A stretch of DNA of 64,000 nt from Bacillus sp. es.036 (lineage in GTDB: Bacteria > Bacillota > Bacilli > Bacillales > Guptibacillaceae): contig NZ_PDIZ01000001.1 in assembly GCF_002563635.1 (NCBI RefSeq), forward strand, positions 3,286,001 through 3,350,000. The letters are read 5' to 3'. This document shows, in pieces, positions 30,163 to 38,291 of this stretch; position 1 is the stretch's first letter, and each line of letters starts with the position of its first letter. The position numbers and the translations under genes are program-made. The notes beneath the pieces are model-generated. The model had not been told where the DNA came from. It made no database searches and worked only from the letters and a program-made list of their open reading frames with translations.

Positions 30163-30185
30163 CTCCTGTCCAAGAAGGACAGGAG
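30163..30185. terminator. convergent terminator between sinR copy 2 and a small lipoprotein gene
   Basis: CTCCTGTCC (30163-30171) / GGACAGGAG (30177-30185). The T-run is better leftward (TTTCTATTTTTCC) than rightward. Confidence 0.7.
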
Positions 30186-30194
30186 AGAAAGTTC

Positions 30195-30368
30195 TTATTC
30201 AGCAGAGTTCTCGGAGTTCTCGTTAGCTGCGGGCTCTTCGGTGTTATTTCCATTGTTCATAGAGTTGTTGCCGTTCTCTGAATCATTTTCACCGCTGTTA
30301 CACGCTGTGATTAACATAACAGCTACTAACGAAGTTGCAATTTTGAGCATGAATTTCTTGTTATTCAT
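30195..30368 (-). CDS. small Asn/Glu-rich lipoprotein
   Basis: A 57-residue precursor starting MNNKKFMLKIATSLVAVM with the lipobox LITAC (Cys 23). The mature 35 residues are rich in Asn, Glu and Ser (SGENDSENGNNSMNNG) and probably disordered. GGGAGGAATTTTGGAAATG places a Shine-Dalgarno site at the right distance. Like the lipoprotein at 27779-28072, it is a low-complexity surface lipoprotein with no recognised family. Confidence 0.7.
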   Translation of the reverse strand: MNNKKFMLKIATSLVAVMLITACNSGENDSENGNNSMNNGNNTEEPAANENSENSAE

Positions 30369-30540
30369 TTCCAAAATTCCTCCCTGAACTCGATAAATTT
30401 TTACCGCTATTGAACGGTTGAGTAAATCATATCAGGTCAAAAAGGGAAAATGTTGAAATTTACATAGTCTCTATTATGGTTTTACAATCCGGATAAGTGC
30501 TTAACATCCCCTCAATAATTCCGTTCTGGTTCTAAAAAAC

Positions 30541-30586
30541 AATCCTACTTTCTTGTGTCAAAATACTGACTCAAGAAGGAAGGATT
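30541..30586 (-). terminator. intrinsic terminator of fabZ
   Basis: Long imperfect stem: AATCCT...TTCTTG against CAAGAA...AGGATT. Read leftward it ends in GTTTTTTAG. Confidence 0.75.
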
Positions 30587-30599
30587 CGTTCTTTCATGG

Positions 30600-31022
30600 T
30601 TACTTCAGGGCAAACATAATTTCAGCTTCAGCAGCAACTTCACCATCAACAGTGGCTGTTGCTTTTCCTTTACCAATCGGTCCTTTAATGCGGATAATTT
30701 CCACTTCAAGACGAAGCTGATCCCCTGGTTTCACTTGTCTTTTAAAACGGCATTTATCAATGCCTGTAAAGAAAGCAAGCTTCCCCTGGTTTTCTTCTTT
30801 CTTAAGCATCGCCACTGCCCCTACTTGAGCAAGTGCTTCTACAATCAAGACACCTGGCATAACCGGGTAGTCCGGGAAATGGCCATTAAAGAATTCTTCA
30901 TTTGCTGTCACGTTCTTAATACCGACCGCGCGTACTTCTTCTTCTACTTCAAGAATTCGATCAACAAGAAGGAAAGGGTAGCGATGCGGGATAATCTTTT
31001 TAATTTCCTGACTATCTAACAT
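30600..31022 (-). CDS. fabZ: 3-hydroxyacyl-ACP dehydratase
   Basis: The 140-residue hot-dog-fold enzyme dehydrates (3R)-hydroxyacyl-ACP in type II fatty-acid synthesis. The catalytic His48 is in [16 protein letters not shown] and Glu62 in [20 protein letters not shown] near the N-terminus is the family signature. It is the last gene downstream of mbl and the epuA-like gene on the leftward strand, as in Bacillus where fabZ (ywpB) lies near mbl, and is followed by a terminator. Confidence 0.97.
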   Translation of the reverse strand: MLDSQEIKKIIPHRYPFLLVDRILEVEEEVRAVGIKNVTANEEFFNGHFPDYPVMPGVLIVEALAQVGAVAMLKKEENQGKLAFFTGIDKCRFKRQVKPGDQLRLEVEIIRIKGPIGKGKATATVDGEVAAEAEIMFALK

Positions 31023-31040
31023 ATCTTATTCTCCTATCTG

Positions 31041-31325
31041 TTACTCTTCTTTTTTAACAATATCACTGATCTTCACCCAGGTGCTCTTTTTAAACACATC
31101 GCCAGGACTACCATCACCAATTACACCGTAACCGATCATCGCGCCTGCAAGAAGGGATGCCATGAGCAAGAGGGCAACGAGAAGAAGGCGTAGCCAGATG
31201 GGGATTAACCGCACCTTTGGCTTACGCTCTTGCTCGTCGTGATTCTTATTCGTTTGTGCGGCCTCTTTATTAAGAATGACTTTTTCTTCAGAAGCCTGGT
31301 TCACCTTTTCATGGTTGTTCGCCAT
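31041..31325 (-). CDS. EpuA-family membrane protein (annotated in relatives as RNA polymerase beta-like)
   Basis: The 94-residue protein has a polar N-terminus of about 40 residues, then a basic stop-transfer (KPKVRLIPIWLR), one transmembrane helix (LLLVALLLMASLLAGAMIGYGVIG) and a short external GDGSPGDVFKKSTWVKISDIV segment. These last motifs define the EpuA family (PF11772), often misnamed 'DNA-directed RNA polymerase subunit beta'. Its function is unknown; it is commonly next to mbl or murA genes. It lies 18 bases upstream of fabZ and downstream of mbl. Confidence 0.8.
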   Translation of the reverse strand: MANNHEKVNQASEEKVILNKEAAQTNKNHDEQERKPKVRLIPIWLRLLLVALLLMASLLAGAMIGYGVIGDGSPGDVFKKSTWVKISDIVKKEE

Positions 31326-31361
31326 TATGATTACACCCTTACGAATAGTTTCGGTTCTAAT

Positions 31362-32363
31362 TTAGATTAATTTTTTCTTAGCAATCTTGTCAATATGTTC
31401 AAGCATAAGGCCTGTCCCTTTTGCCACACAGCTCATTGGCTCTTCCGCTACGAGAACTGGAACCATAAGCTCCTCAGCAAATAGCTGATCGATCCCGTGA
31501 AGTAGTGCGCCTCCACCTGTCATAATGACACCACGGTCGATAATATCCGCTGAAAGCTCCGGAGGTGTACGTTCTAGAACGCTCTTAGCAGCCATCACCA
31601 TGTGGGAGATTGGCTCTTGAAGTGCCTGCTGAATTTCATCCGATTTTACAGTGATAGTCCGTGGAAGTCCTGATACCATATCTCGTCCACGAATATCAAG
31701 TTCTTCATTCCGGCCGCCTGGAAATACCGTTGCTACATTAATCTTAATTTGTTCTGCTGTTCGCTCCCCGATGAGAAGCTTATACGTTTTCTTGATGTAA
31801 TCCAGGATTTCGTAATCGAACTTGTCCCCTGCCATTTTAATGGAAGAGGCGGTGACAATATCGCCCATTGAAAGCACTGCGATATCTGTCGTTCCACCGC
31901 CAATGTCCACAACCATATTACCGCTTGGCTGAAAAATATCCATGCCAGCGCCAATTGCAGCTACTTTTGGTTCTTCTTCAAGAAAAATTTGTTTCCCACC
32001 GCTTTTTTCAGCAGCTTCTTTAATCGCTTTCTTCTCAACAGATGTGATGTTCGTAGGCGTACAAATTAAAATACGCGGCTTTGATAGAAAGCTTTTTACA
32101 TTAATTTTGTTCAAGAAATGTCTTAGCATCACTTCTGTAATATCGAAGTCTGCGATCACGCCGTCTTTAAGTGGACGCGTTGCAACGATGTTTCCAGGAG
32201 TCCGGCCAACCATTTGTCTTGCTTCTTCACCAACAGCAAGTGCTCTTCCAGTACCCGTGTCTAGTGCTACAACAGACGGTTCATCTAAAACAATGCCTCT
32301 GCCTTTCACATAAATCAGTACGTTCGCCGTACCTAAATCGATCCCAATATCACGTGAAAACAT
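31362..32363 (-). CDS. mbl: MreB-like cell-shape protein Mbl
   Basis: The protein has 333 residues, the same length as B. subtilis Mbl. The start ATG at 32363 follows GGGAGG by seven bases; the longer frame upstream lacks an RBS. Actin-fold motifs are FSRDIGIDLGTANVLIYVKG (phosphate 1), NMVVDIGGGTTDIAVLSMG (phosphate 2) and VIMTGGGALLHGID (adenosine). Mbl forms membrane-bound filaments that direct cylindrical wall synthesis. It lies directly downstream of spoIIID, as in B. subtilis. Confidence 0.97.
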   Translation of the reverse strand: MFSRDIGIDLGTANVLIYVKGRGIVLDEPSVVALDTGTGRALAVGEEARQMVGRTPGNIVATRPLKDGVIADFDITEVMLRHFLNKINVKSFLSKPRILICTPTNITSVEKKAIKEAAEKSGGKQIFLEEEPKVAAIGAGMDIFQPSGNMVVDIGGGTTDIAVLSMGDIVTASSIKMAGDKFDYEILDYIKKTYKLLIGERTAEQIKINVATVFPGGRNEELDIRGRDMVSGLPRTITVKSDEIQQALQEPISHMVMAAKSVLERTPPELSADIIDRGVIMTGGGALLHGIDQLFAEELMVPVLVAEEPMSCVAKGTGLMLEHIDKIAKKKLI

Positions 32364-32502
32364 GACGTATCCTCCCTGTATTCTAACACTCATCTATAGT
32401 TTCAGTACTAGTATGTTTAAACTACGTATCCATTAGTATATTGTACCATAAATTAAGAAACAGGAAGAAAGTATTTAGAAAAAATTGTCGTTTTTAGGCG
32501 CA

Positions 32503-32775
32503 TTATTTGACAGCTTCTTCTTTTTCCGTATCCTTTCTATATTTTATTCTCGTTGCTTCGCCGCCGCGGAGATGGCGTATCGATTTATGATACTCGAGAA
32601 TGCCCTTCACCTCATTGGCGAGGTCCGGATTAATTTCAGGAAGTCGTTCTGTTAGATCCTTGTGAACGGTACTTTTAGAAACGCCAAATTCCTTTGCGAT
32701 CACCCTCACCGTTTTCTTAGTCTCCACGATGTAATTTCCAATCTTGATGGTTCGCTCTTTGATGTAATCGTGCAC
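32503..32775 (-). CDS. spoIIID: sporulation transcription factor SpoIIID
   Basis: GTG start at 32775, eight bases after GGGAGG. The 90 residues begin MHDYIKERTIKIGNYIVETKKTVR, almost the same as B. subtilis SpoIIID. A helix-turn-helix follows (VIAKEFGVSKSTVHKDLTERL, about 25-45) and the C-terminal basic region ends RGGEATRIKYRKD. It is a mother-cell regulator acting with sigma-E. Its presence with spoIIQ and spoIID shows the organism forms endospores. Confidence 0.97.
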   Translation of the reverse strand: MHDYIKERTIKIGNYIVETKKTVRVIAKEFGVSKSTVHKDLTERLPEINPDLANEVKGILEYHKSIRHLRGGEATRIKYRKDTEKEEAVK

Positions 32776-33070
32776 ACCACTCGCCTCCCTAAATTGGATG
32801 TGAGAGATGCGAAATGAGACTGATAAAGTGATCATGCTACGAAGCTCTAGTCATCAGGTGACCTACATGATGTCAGGAGTATTGCATGCAAGAATACTTC
32901 GAAGCCTTACCACAACTTCTCACCTCTGCCCCTCATTTACTAAGTTTTGTAACATTTTATTAAAGCAAAGGTGGTTATATTCCTAAAAGTCAAGAGGGAC
33001 AAGGGATTTTATTTAAATATTCTTTTAAATGGACCATGTTGGTTTTTTTGTATGTTTCGAAACAAGAAAA

Positions 33071-33101
33071 AAGAACCTCCAGTTTACAACCGGAGATTCT
33101 T
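33071..33101 (-). terminator. intrinsic terminator of the symporter operon
   Basis: AAGAACCTCC (33071-33080) / GGAGATTCTT (33092-33101) with one mismatch. Read leftward it is followed by TTTTTTCTTG. Confidence 0.8.
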
Positions 33102-33104
33102 CTT

Positions 33105-34766
33105 TTAGATGACCTCGTCGTCTTTCCATACCTCTCCATCTCTGAATGTAAGCTGTTCAGGATATCTGAGATCCATCACTTCATTCTGAAGCTTCTCAGA
33201 AGGTGGTTTTGTACTTAACGATACGATCACATTTGTTAAAATGGCTGACGTAGCACCGAAGATTCCTGCTCCAGTGTCAATAATGCCTAAAATCGTAAAT
33301 CCTCCGTACTTTGCAAGGAAAATGTACGTTAAGGTGACCAATAATCCCACGATCATCCCCGCAATGACACCTGGTGCATTCGCTCTCTTCCACCACACCC
33401 CAAGTATAAGTGCTGGAAAGAATGTTCCTGAAGCAAGGGCAAACGCCCACGCTACAATTTGCGTGATCACTCCCGGTGGATTTAACGCCACGACTCCCGC
33501 TACAATCGTCGCAATCAAAATAGACCAGCGCGCAACAGACATCCGCTTCCGCTCCGTTGCCCTAGGATTAATGATGCGGTAGTAAATATCATGAGAAAAC
33601 GACGAAGAAATTGCAATCAGTAACCCACCAGCCGTCGATAACGCTGCGGCCATCGCTCCTGCTGCGACGAGACCAATCACAAAAATGCCTAAGTCAGCAA
33701 TTTCAGGTGTGGCCATAACCACAATGTCATTGCTGATCGCAATCTCTTGCCACTGGAGAATGCCATCTCCACTCGTATCAGCCATCGTTAGAAGCCCGGT
33801 ATTTACCCATTTCTCCGTCCATGCAGGCAAAGAGTCGATCGGACTGCCTGCTACTTGTTTCATCAAAATAAAGCGAGAAAAAGCCGCATAGGCTGGAGCA
33901 GATAAATAGAGGAGACCGATAAAAAGTAGCGCCCATGCGCCGCTCCACCGTGCTGCTTTCATTGTAGATACGGTATAAAAGCGAACGATCACGTGCGGCA
34001 ACCCAGCTGTTCCTGCCATTAAACTAAACATAAGGGCAATAAACTGCCACTTTGAAGCTGATTCAAACGGTGCAAAATACTCAGAGATTCCGAGCTCTCG
34101 ATCTAATTCACCGAGTTCTGATACGACATTCCCATAGCTTAGCCACGGAATCGGGTTATTCGTAATTTGAAGTGACATGAAAATAACGGGTATTAAGTAG
34201 GCCAGAATTAAAATAATATACTGCGCCACCTGGGTCCACGTAATTCCTTTCATCCCACCAAATGTTGCATAGATCGCGATAATAACGACCCCAATCATAA
34301 CGCCCACTTTGGCATCTACTTCAAACAATCTTCCAATCACAACGCCCGACCCAGCTAACTGACCAATCGAATAGGTGAAGCTAATAATGATTGTTGCAAT
34401 GGCTGCGATAACTAAGGCTGTTTTGCTTTGAAAACGATCGCCGATAAATTCCGGAACCGTGTAACGCCCATATTTCCGCAATTGCGGTGCTAACAGAAAG
34501 GTTAACAGCAAATACCCTCCTGTCCAGCCCATAATATAAGCAAGCCCATCATAGCCAAGAACCATCACTGTTCCAGCAAGACCGATGAATGAAGCTGCAC
34601 TCATCCAGTCCGCTCCGATCGCCATACCATTGTAAATCGCGGGTACGCCTCGACCGGCAACAAAGAACTCGGACGTTTGACGTGCGCGATTAAAGACCGC
34701 AATCCCAATGTATAGACCAAATGATGCGACAATAAGTAGAAGTGAAACTAGAAATTGTGTATCCAT
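33105..34766 (-). CDS. sodium:solute symporter (acetate/propionate-type, SSS family)
   Basis: The 553-residue protein has about 13 hydrophobic segments. TSEFFVAGRGVPAIYNGMAIGADWMSAASFIGLAG is the SSS signature of ActP-like monocarboxylate symporters, and ATFGGMKGITWTQVAQYIILILAY is a second block. An EF-hand-like loop (DTSGDGILQWQE) occurs in a central hydrophilic segment. The upstream gene encodes a DUF4212 protein, the typical small partner of this subfamily, which supports sodium-coupled uptake of acetate or another short organic acid. This operon sits between spoIIID and spoIIQ. Confidence 0.9.
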   Translation of the reverse strand: MDTQFLVSLLLIVASFGLYIGIAVFNRARQTSEFFVAGRGVPAIYNGMAIGADWMSAASFIGLAGTVMVLGYDGLAYIMGWTGGYLLLTFLLAPQLRKYGRYTVPEFIGDRFQSKTALVIAAIATIIISFTYSIGQLAGSGVVIGRLFEVDAKVGVMIGVVIIAIYATFGGMKGITWTQVAQYIILILAYLIPVIFMSLQITNNPIPWLSYGNVVSELGELDRELGISEYFAPFESASKWQFIALMFSLMAGTAGLPHVIVRFYTVSTMKAARWSGAWALLFIGLLYLSAPAYAAFSRFILMKQVAGSPIDSLPAWTEKWVNTGLLTMADTSGDGILQWQEIAISNDIVVMATPEIADLGIFVIGLVAAGAMAAALSTAGGLLIAISSSFSHDIYYRIINPRATERKRMSVARWSILIATIVAGVVALNPPGVITQIVAWAFALASGTFFPALILGVWWKRANAPGVIAGMIVGLLVTLTYIFLAKYGGFTILGIIDTGAGIFGATSAILTNVIVSLSTKPPSEKLQNEVMDLRYPEQLTFRDGEVWKDDEVI

Positions 34767-34778
34767 CCCTTATCCCCC

Positions 34779-35078
34779 TTATGATTGTAAGGTTTGTCCT
34801 TTCGTTGCTTTCACTCGCTTTTCGACTAACCCATACTTTTGATCAATTCTGTCCGATATGTAAGCGTTAACAAATAATAGAATAATAAAAACAACAATCG
34901 AACCTTGCGCGCCCATAAAATAATGAAGCGGGAATCCGTTAAACGTATATTGCGCAAGCGTTTCAGCAAACAGTACCATTCCAAAAGACACGGCAAACCA
35001 GAAAAAAAGTAAGATCGAAATCAACCTTACTCTCGCATGAAAGTAAGCATCTGCCATTTTCTTATCAATCTTTTTCAT
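34779..35078 (-). CDS. DUF4212 small symporter subunit
   Basis: The 99-residue protein has a basic N-terminus and two transmembrane helices (SILLFFWFAVSFGMVLFAE and GAQGSIVVFIILLFVNAYI). HYFMGAQGS and DRIDQKYG are typical of DUF4212, the putative sodium/substrate symporter small subunit. It ends 12 bases before the large symporter gene. TAGGAGG stands seven bases upstream of the ATG. In relatives the pair is always co-located, so the two probably form one carrier. Confidence 0.88.
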   Translation of the reverse strand: MKKIDKKMADAYFHARVRLISILLFFWFAVSFGMVLFAETLAQYTFNGFPLHYFMGAQGSIVVFIILLFVNAYISDRIDQKYGLVEKRVKATKGQTLQS

Positions 35079-35093
35079 AAGTGAACCTCCTAA

Positions 35094-35270
35094 CTATTTT
35101 AAGTTAAAAATAAGTTCGATTGTTTCGACAAAGCCAAGCGGAACTCTAGCAATCTCAATAATAAAATAGATTCCCATAAGCGCAATTGGGATTAGTAAGT
35201 ATACGCCTTTTCGCTTTTTGATTGTAAAAATTAAACAGACTATAGCAGCAGCTAGCAACACATATAAAAT
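35094..35270 (-). CDS. possible small two-helix membrane protein leading the symporter operon
   Basis: An open frame of 55-58 residues ending in TAG 15 bases before the DUF4212 gene. It encodes two hydrophobic helices (LLAAAIVCLIFTI and YLLIPIALMGIYFIIEIA) joined by KKRKG. AAGGAG lies nine bases upstream of an ATT codon (35270); the first conventional start is a GTG at 35261, 18 bases from that site. Good ribosome site, tight spacing and membrane character support it, but the start is non-standard. It could be an accessory subunit or spurious. Confidence 0.4.
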   Translation of the reverse strand: MLYVLLAAAIVCLIFTIKKRKGVYLLIPIALMGIYFIIEIARVPLGFVETIELIFNLK

Positions 35271-35502
35271 AAGTAGTCTCTCCTTTCTTGTATAATTATC
35301 TGAATTTTCTAAAATACACTTCTCATTATGTTTCTACCATACGAGGAAGTCAATGAGACTAACTTACCAGTAACTGTATATTGCGACATGACAATAGACC
35401 TGTGTTCCCGACACAAAAAAGCGAATCTTTTTAATCGATAAGGAATGATAGCGCTATTTCCCGGGAAAGGTCGAATGGTGTCCGATTTTATTCCATACAA
35501 AA

Positions 35503-35524
35503 AGCCCCCGATCACTCGGGGACT
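35503..35524 (-). terminator. intrinsic terminator of spoIIQ
   Basis: AGCCCCCG (35503-35510) / CGGGGACT (35517-35524) with one wobble. Read leftward it is followed by TTTTTGTATGG. Confidence 0.8.
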
Positions 35525-35528
35525 TCTG

Positions 35529-36431
35529 TTATTCTGAATCCTTTGTATCTGATTTTTGATCGTCCGATTTCTGCTCGTTGCTTTTTTGCTCGTCGGATTG
35601 ATCCTCGTCAGCACTGTTTGCATCTTCTTCGGCGTCTTTCTCAGCATCCATTTCGGATTCTGTACTGTTGTCCTGATTTTCAACGTCAGTACCTTCTGAG
35701 GCTGATGGGTTTGAAACTTCGTCACCAGCTTCTGGCGCTTCAACTGCTGAAGAAGGCTGGCTAAATACATCAAGTGGGTTAACCGGCACATCATCTTTAC
35801 GTACTTCAAAGTGTACGTGGACACCTGCGTCTGTATCAAACGTGTTTGTTCCAGCTGTACCAAGCTTTTCGCCTTGCTTTACAGTATCGCCTTGTTCTAC
35901 TTCAAGAGCTTCAAGCGATTCATAAACAGTTACAACACCATCGTTATGTTCTAAATGAACAACATTTCCAAGTAACTGGTCGTTCGTTGCTTTCACAACC
36001 TTACCACTCATCGCGGCTTTGACATCAAAACTAGCGCCATCTTCTTTAGCATAGTCGATTCCTGCGTTCTGGTAGTAGGTATTATTATAGAAAACAAGGG
36101 CTGCTTGTTGTTCTTCCGTGCTAGCTGATGTGTCATAGAATTGTTTCTGCACAAATACGCCACTATCTTCGGATGCAGGTACTTTAAAGACTTCTGAATC
36201 ACCAAGAACTGGAACAGACTCGTCATTTGTGTCAAAGGCACTTCTTTCTTCATCAATTCCACTTAAATCTTTTGCATTGTCTTGCCCGCCTTGCATCCAT
36301 AGAACGGTTGCAAGAACAATTGCTGCAAAACCAAGATAGACTGCTGGATAAATCCAACGTTTTCTTGCTAGCTTCTGCCATTTAGAAGCGCTTTTTTCAA
36401 CAGGATGAGATCGTTGTTTTTCGTCTCCCAT
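35529..36431 (-). CDS. spoIIQ: SpoIIQ forespore membrane protein (M23 domain)
   Basis: The 300-residue protein has a basic cytoplasmic N-terminus, one transmembrane helix (about 28-46) and a LytM/M23 domain (about 110-215). The second zinc motif VHVHFEV is present. The first metal ligand His is replaced: the site reads YYQNAGID with Asn122, so the domain should lack hydrolase activity, as in B. subtilis SpoIIQ. The last 70 residues are a low-complexity acidic tail (DEQKSNEQKSDDQKS). It forms the engulfment channel with SpoIIIAH. It is next to spoIID across one inserted gene. Confidence 0.93.
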   Translation of the reverse strand: MGDEKQRSHPVEKSASKWQKLARKRWIYPAVYLGFAAIVLATVLWMQGGQDNAKDLSGIDEERSAFDTNDESVPVLGDSEVFKVPASEDSGVFVQKQFYDTSASTEEQQAALVFYNNTYYQNAGIDYAKEDGASFDVKAAMSGKVVKATNDQLLGNVVHLEHNDGVVTVYESLEALEVEQGDTVKQGEKLGTAGTNTFDTDAGVHVHFEVRKDDVPVNPLDVFSQPSSAVEAPEAGDEVSNPSASEGTDVENQDNSTESEMDAEKDAEEDANSADEDQSDEQKSNEQKSDDQKSDTKDSE

Positions 36432-36697
36432 TTGTTCATCACCTCAGCAACATTGTGGTCAGGTTACGAGATTTATATACCTCTTACGAAAAAAAGTTCT
36501 ATTTATTTTTCGACAAAGGAGTTTCTTTTATGCATGGACTTGAAATTTCTTTGTTTCCCATAATGGATGAACGCATGATATCACTGATATAATTTCCCAG
36601 TTCTTTACTCAATATGTAAGTGTTTCTTGTATCTATTTTGTTATCTATTTGTAAGAATGATTCCTTAGGCAATAGGGTATATAACCTTTATACGCTT

Positions 36698-36731
36698 TTG
36701 ACAACAAAATCTATTTTGATAACATCAAAAT
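36698..36731 (+). promoter_or_regulatory. probable promoter and operator of the glycosyltransferase gene
   Basis: TTGACA (36698-36703), 16-base spacer, TAACAT (36720-36725). A perfect inverted repeat ATTTTGAT (36713-36720) / ATCAAAAT (36724-36731) covers the minus-10 and could be a repressor site. The rest of the 324-base gap 36432-36755 shows nothing else of note. Confidence 0.5.
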
Positions 36732-36755
36732 GATCATAAAGGGGATTAACCATTA

Positions 36756-38243
36756 ATGAATTACGTGATTACGTCAACACTGCCTGAGCAATACGGAGGC
36801 AGAACAAAGTCCCTCCTTGACCGCACGAAGAAACTAGTTGAGCAAGCTGACCTGTCATATACAATTATTACAACAAACTACAACCCATACTACGGAGAGA
36901 TCTACGAGCAGTACTATCGCCAAAATAAAGTTCCGCGCTCGGTAAAAATGATTAATATTTACGATTATCTGGCCAATCGTTCTTATTCAGGTGATAAAGT
37001 AGAGCAACCAATCGAAGAAGAAGGCCTTACGTATCGTGAAGTAAAGAAAAATAAAGCCTACCGCTTTTTTGAAAACGGAGAGTACGTTCTTTATAAAAAC
37101 TATGATACGGAAGACGGCTCTTTGAAATTTATCGACTTTATGGATTCTTACAACCGTAAACGGGCCTGTAGAAAAGAATTTAATAGCCTTGGGAAATGCC
37201 ATAGAAAGATTAACTACAAGCAAGGAACGACGAATAAGCTTGAAGAAATCTATTATGATGATGCTGGCAATGCTTATGTAAATAAAACGTTTGATGGTTC
37301 AAATGAAAGTAAGTTGATTCGCATGCATCTCTTTAATGGACAAGACATTCTAGAATTTAAAACAGAAAAAGACTTCTTCCGCTATTGTCTTGAGCACATG
37401 ATTGAAGATGGTTCTACCATTATTAATGATGCTCGTCTTCTTGATAAACCAATGTGTGAGATGAAGGGAAATGATGTAACGAAAATCGCCATCCTTCACA
37501 ATACACATCTACAAAGCGAAGACATTCATGACGTCAAATCGTCTTACCAGTATTTGATCGAGCATGCGGAAGACGTCGATCATATTGTTGCGTTAACGTA
37601 TGAACAGAAAAAAGATCTTTCTCATCATATCTTTAACAATGAAAAGATCAGCATCATTCCGCATTCCATTGCTCCTTCTACTCGAAACAAGAGTGTTCAG
37701 AAGGAAAATAAATTTGTTTTCATCGGCAGGTTAACCGATGTGAAACAACCTGATCATTTAATTGAAGCGTATCAAATGGCGAGAGAACAGCTATCTGACT
37801 TTACACTTGATATTTATGGAGAAGGACCGGTAAAAGAAAAGCTTGAAGAGCAGATTAACGAATACAAGCTTGAAAACCACGTAACTTTAAAAGGATTAAC
37901 CGATGATCCAGAAGGTGTCTTTGCTTCATCAAAAGCTTCTTTCCTCCCGAGTCAGTATGAAGGATTTGGACTGGTGATTATGGAAAGTCTGAATAACGGC
38001 TGTCCTGTTGTGGCTTACGATATTAAATATGGTCCGAGAGATTTAGTGAAGGATCATGAAAATGGGCTTATCGTTGAGAAAAACAATATTGAAGCACTAT
38101 CAAAAGCAATGGTACAAGTAAAGGATATGGATTTTGGAACGATTGACGTCGAGAAAGAATTCCGAGAAGAAGCCTTTGTATCAAATTGGAGTGTTCTTCT
38201 AGGTAAACAACAGAAAAAATTTAAGCTTCCCTTCTTTAACTAA
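36756..38243 (+). CDS. GT4-family glycosyltransferase (TagE/Gtf1-like)
   Basis: The 495-residue protein has a GT-B fold. The C-terminal half holds FVFIGRLTDVKQPDHLIEAYQ (about 323), LDIYGEGPVKEKLEE, and LPSQYEGFGLVIMESLNNGCPVVAYDIKYGPRDL with the EGFGLxxxE retaining-glycosyltransferase motif. The N-terminal part (GGRTKSLLDRTKKL) is of the type seen in poly(glycerol-phosphate) alpha-glucosyltransferase TagE and accessory-Sec Gtf proteins. Likely a cytoplasmic transferase decorating wall teichoic acid or surface glycoproteins. It is the only rightward gene among the sporulation genes here and has its own promoter and terminator, so it looks like an insertion. Confidence 0.85.
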   Translation: MNYVITSTLPEQYGGRTKSLLDRTKKLVEQADLSYTIITTNYNPYYGEIYEQYYRQNKVPRSVKMINIYDYLANRSYSGDKVEQPIEEEGLTYREVKKNKAYRFFENGEYVLYKNYDTEDGSLKFIDFMDSYNRKRACRKEFNSLGKCHRKINYKQGTTNKLEEIYYDDAGNAYVNKTFDGSNESKLIRMHLFNGQDILEFKTEKDFFRYCLEHMIEDGSTIINDARLLDKPMCEMKGNDVTKIAILHNTHLQSEDIHDVKSSYQYLIEHAEDVDHIVALTYEQKKDLSHHIFNNEKISIIPHSIAPSTRNKSVQKENKFVFIGRLTDVKQPDHLIEAYQMAREQLSDFTLDIYGEGPVKEKLEEQINEYKLENHVTLKGLTDDPEGVFASSKASFLPSQYEGFGLVIMESLNNGCPVVAYDIKYGPRDLVKDHENGLIVEKNNIEALSKAMVQVKDMDFGTIDVEKEFREEAFVSNWSVLLGKQQKKFKLPFFN

Positions 38244-38256
38244 GGTCTCTCCAGAA

Positions 38257-38288
38257 AAAGACCGCTACTGTTCACAGTAGCGGTCTTT
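38257..38288. terminator. bidirectional terminator between the glycosyltransferase gene and spoIID
   Basis: A perfect 14-bp stem AAAGACCGCTACTG (38257-38270), loop TTCA, CAGTAGCGGTCTTT (38275-38288), flanked by AAAA on the left and CTTTT on the right. Confidence 0.92.
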
Positions 38289-38291
38289 CTT

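Noticed and set aside
30523-30533. Direct GTTCT repeats near fabZ as SinR sites
   Set aside because: They are in direct not inverted orientation, short, and not placed at a recognisable promoter.
35309-35863. 184-residue leftward frame overlapping spoIIQ
   Set aside because: It overlaps the 3' half of spoIIQ in another frame, is Gln/Thr/Lys-biased by the acidic tail codons and crosses the spoIIQ terminator.
36509-36517. TTTGTCGAA (minus strand) upstream of spoIIQ as a Spo0A box
   Set aside because: spoIIQ is a sigma-F gene in B. subtilis and about one such match in the window is expected by chance; no promoter fits around it.
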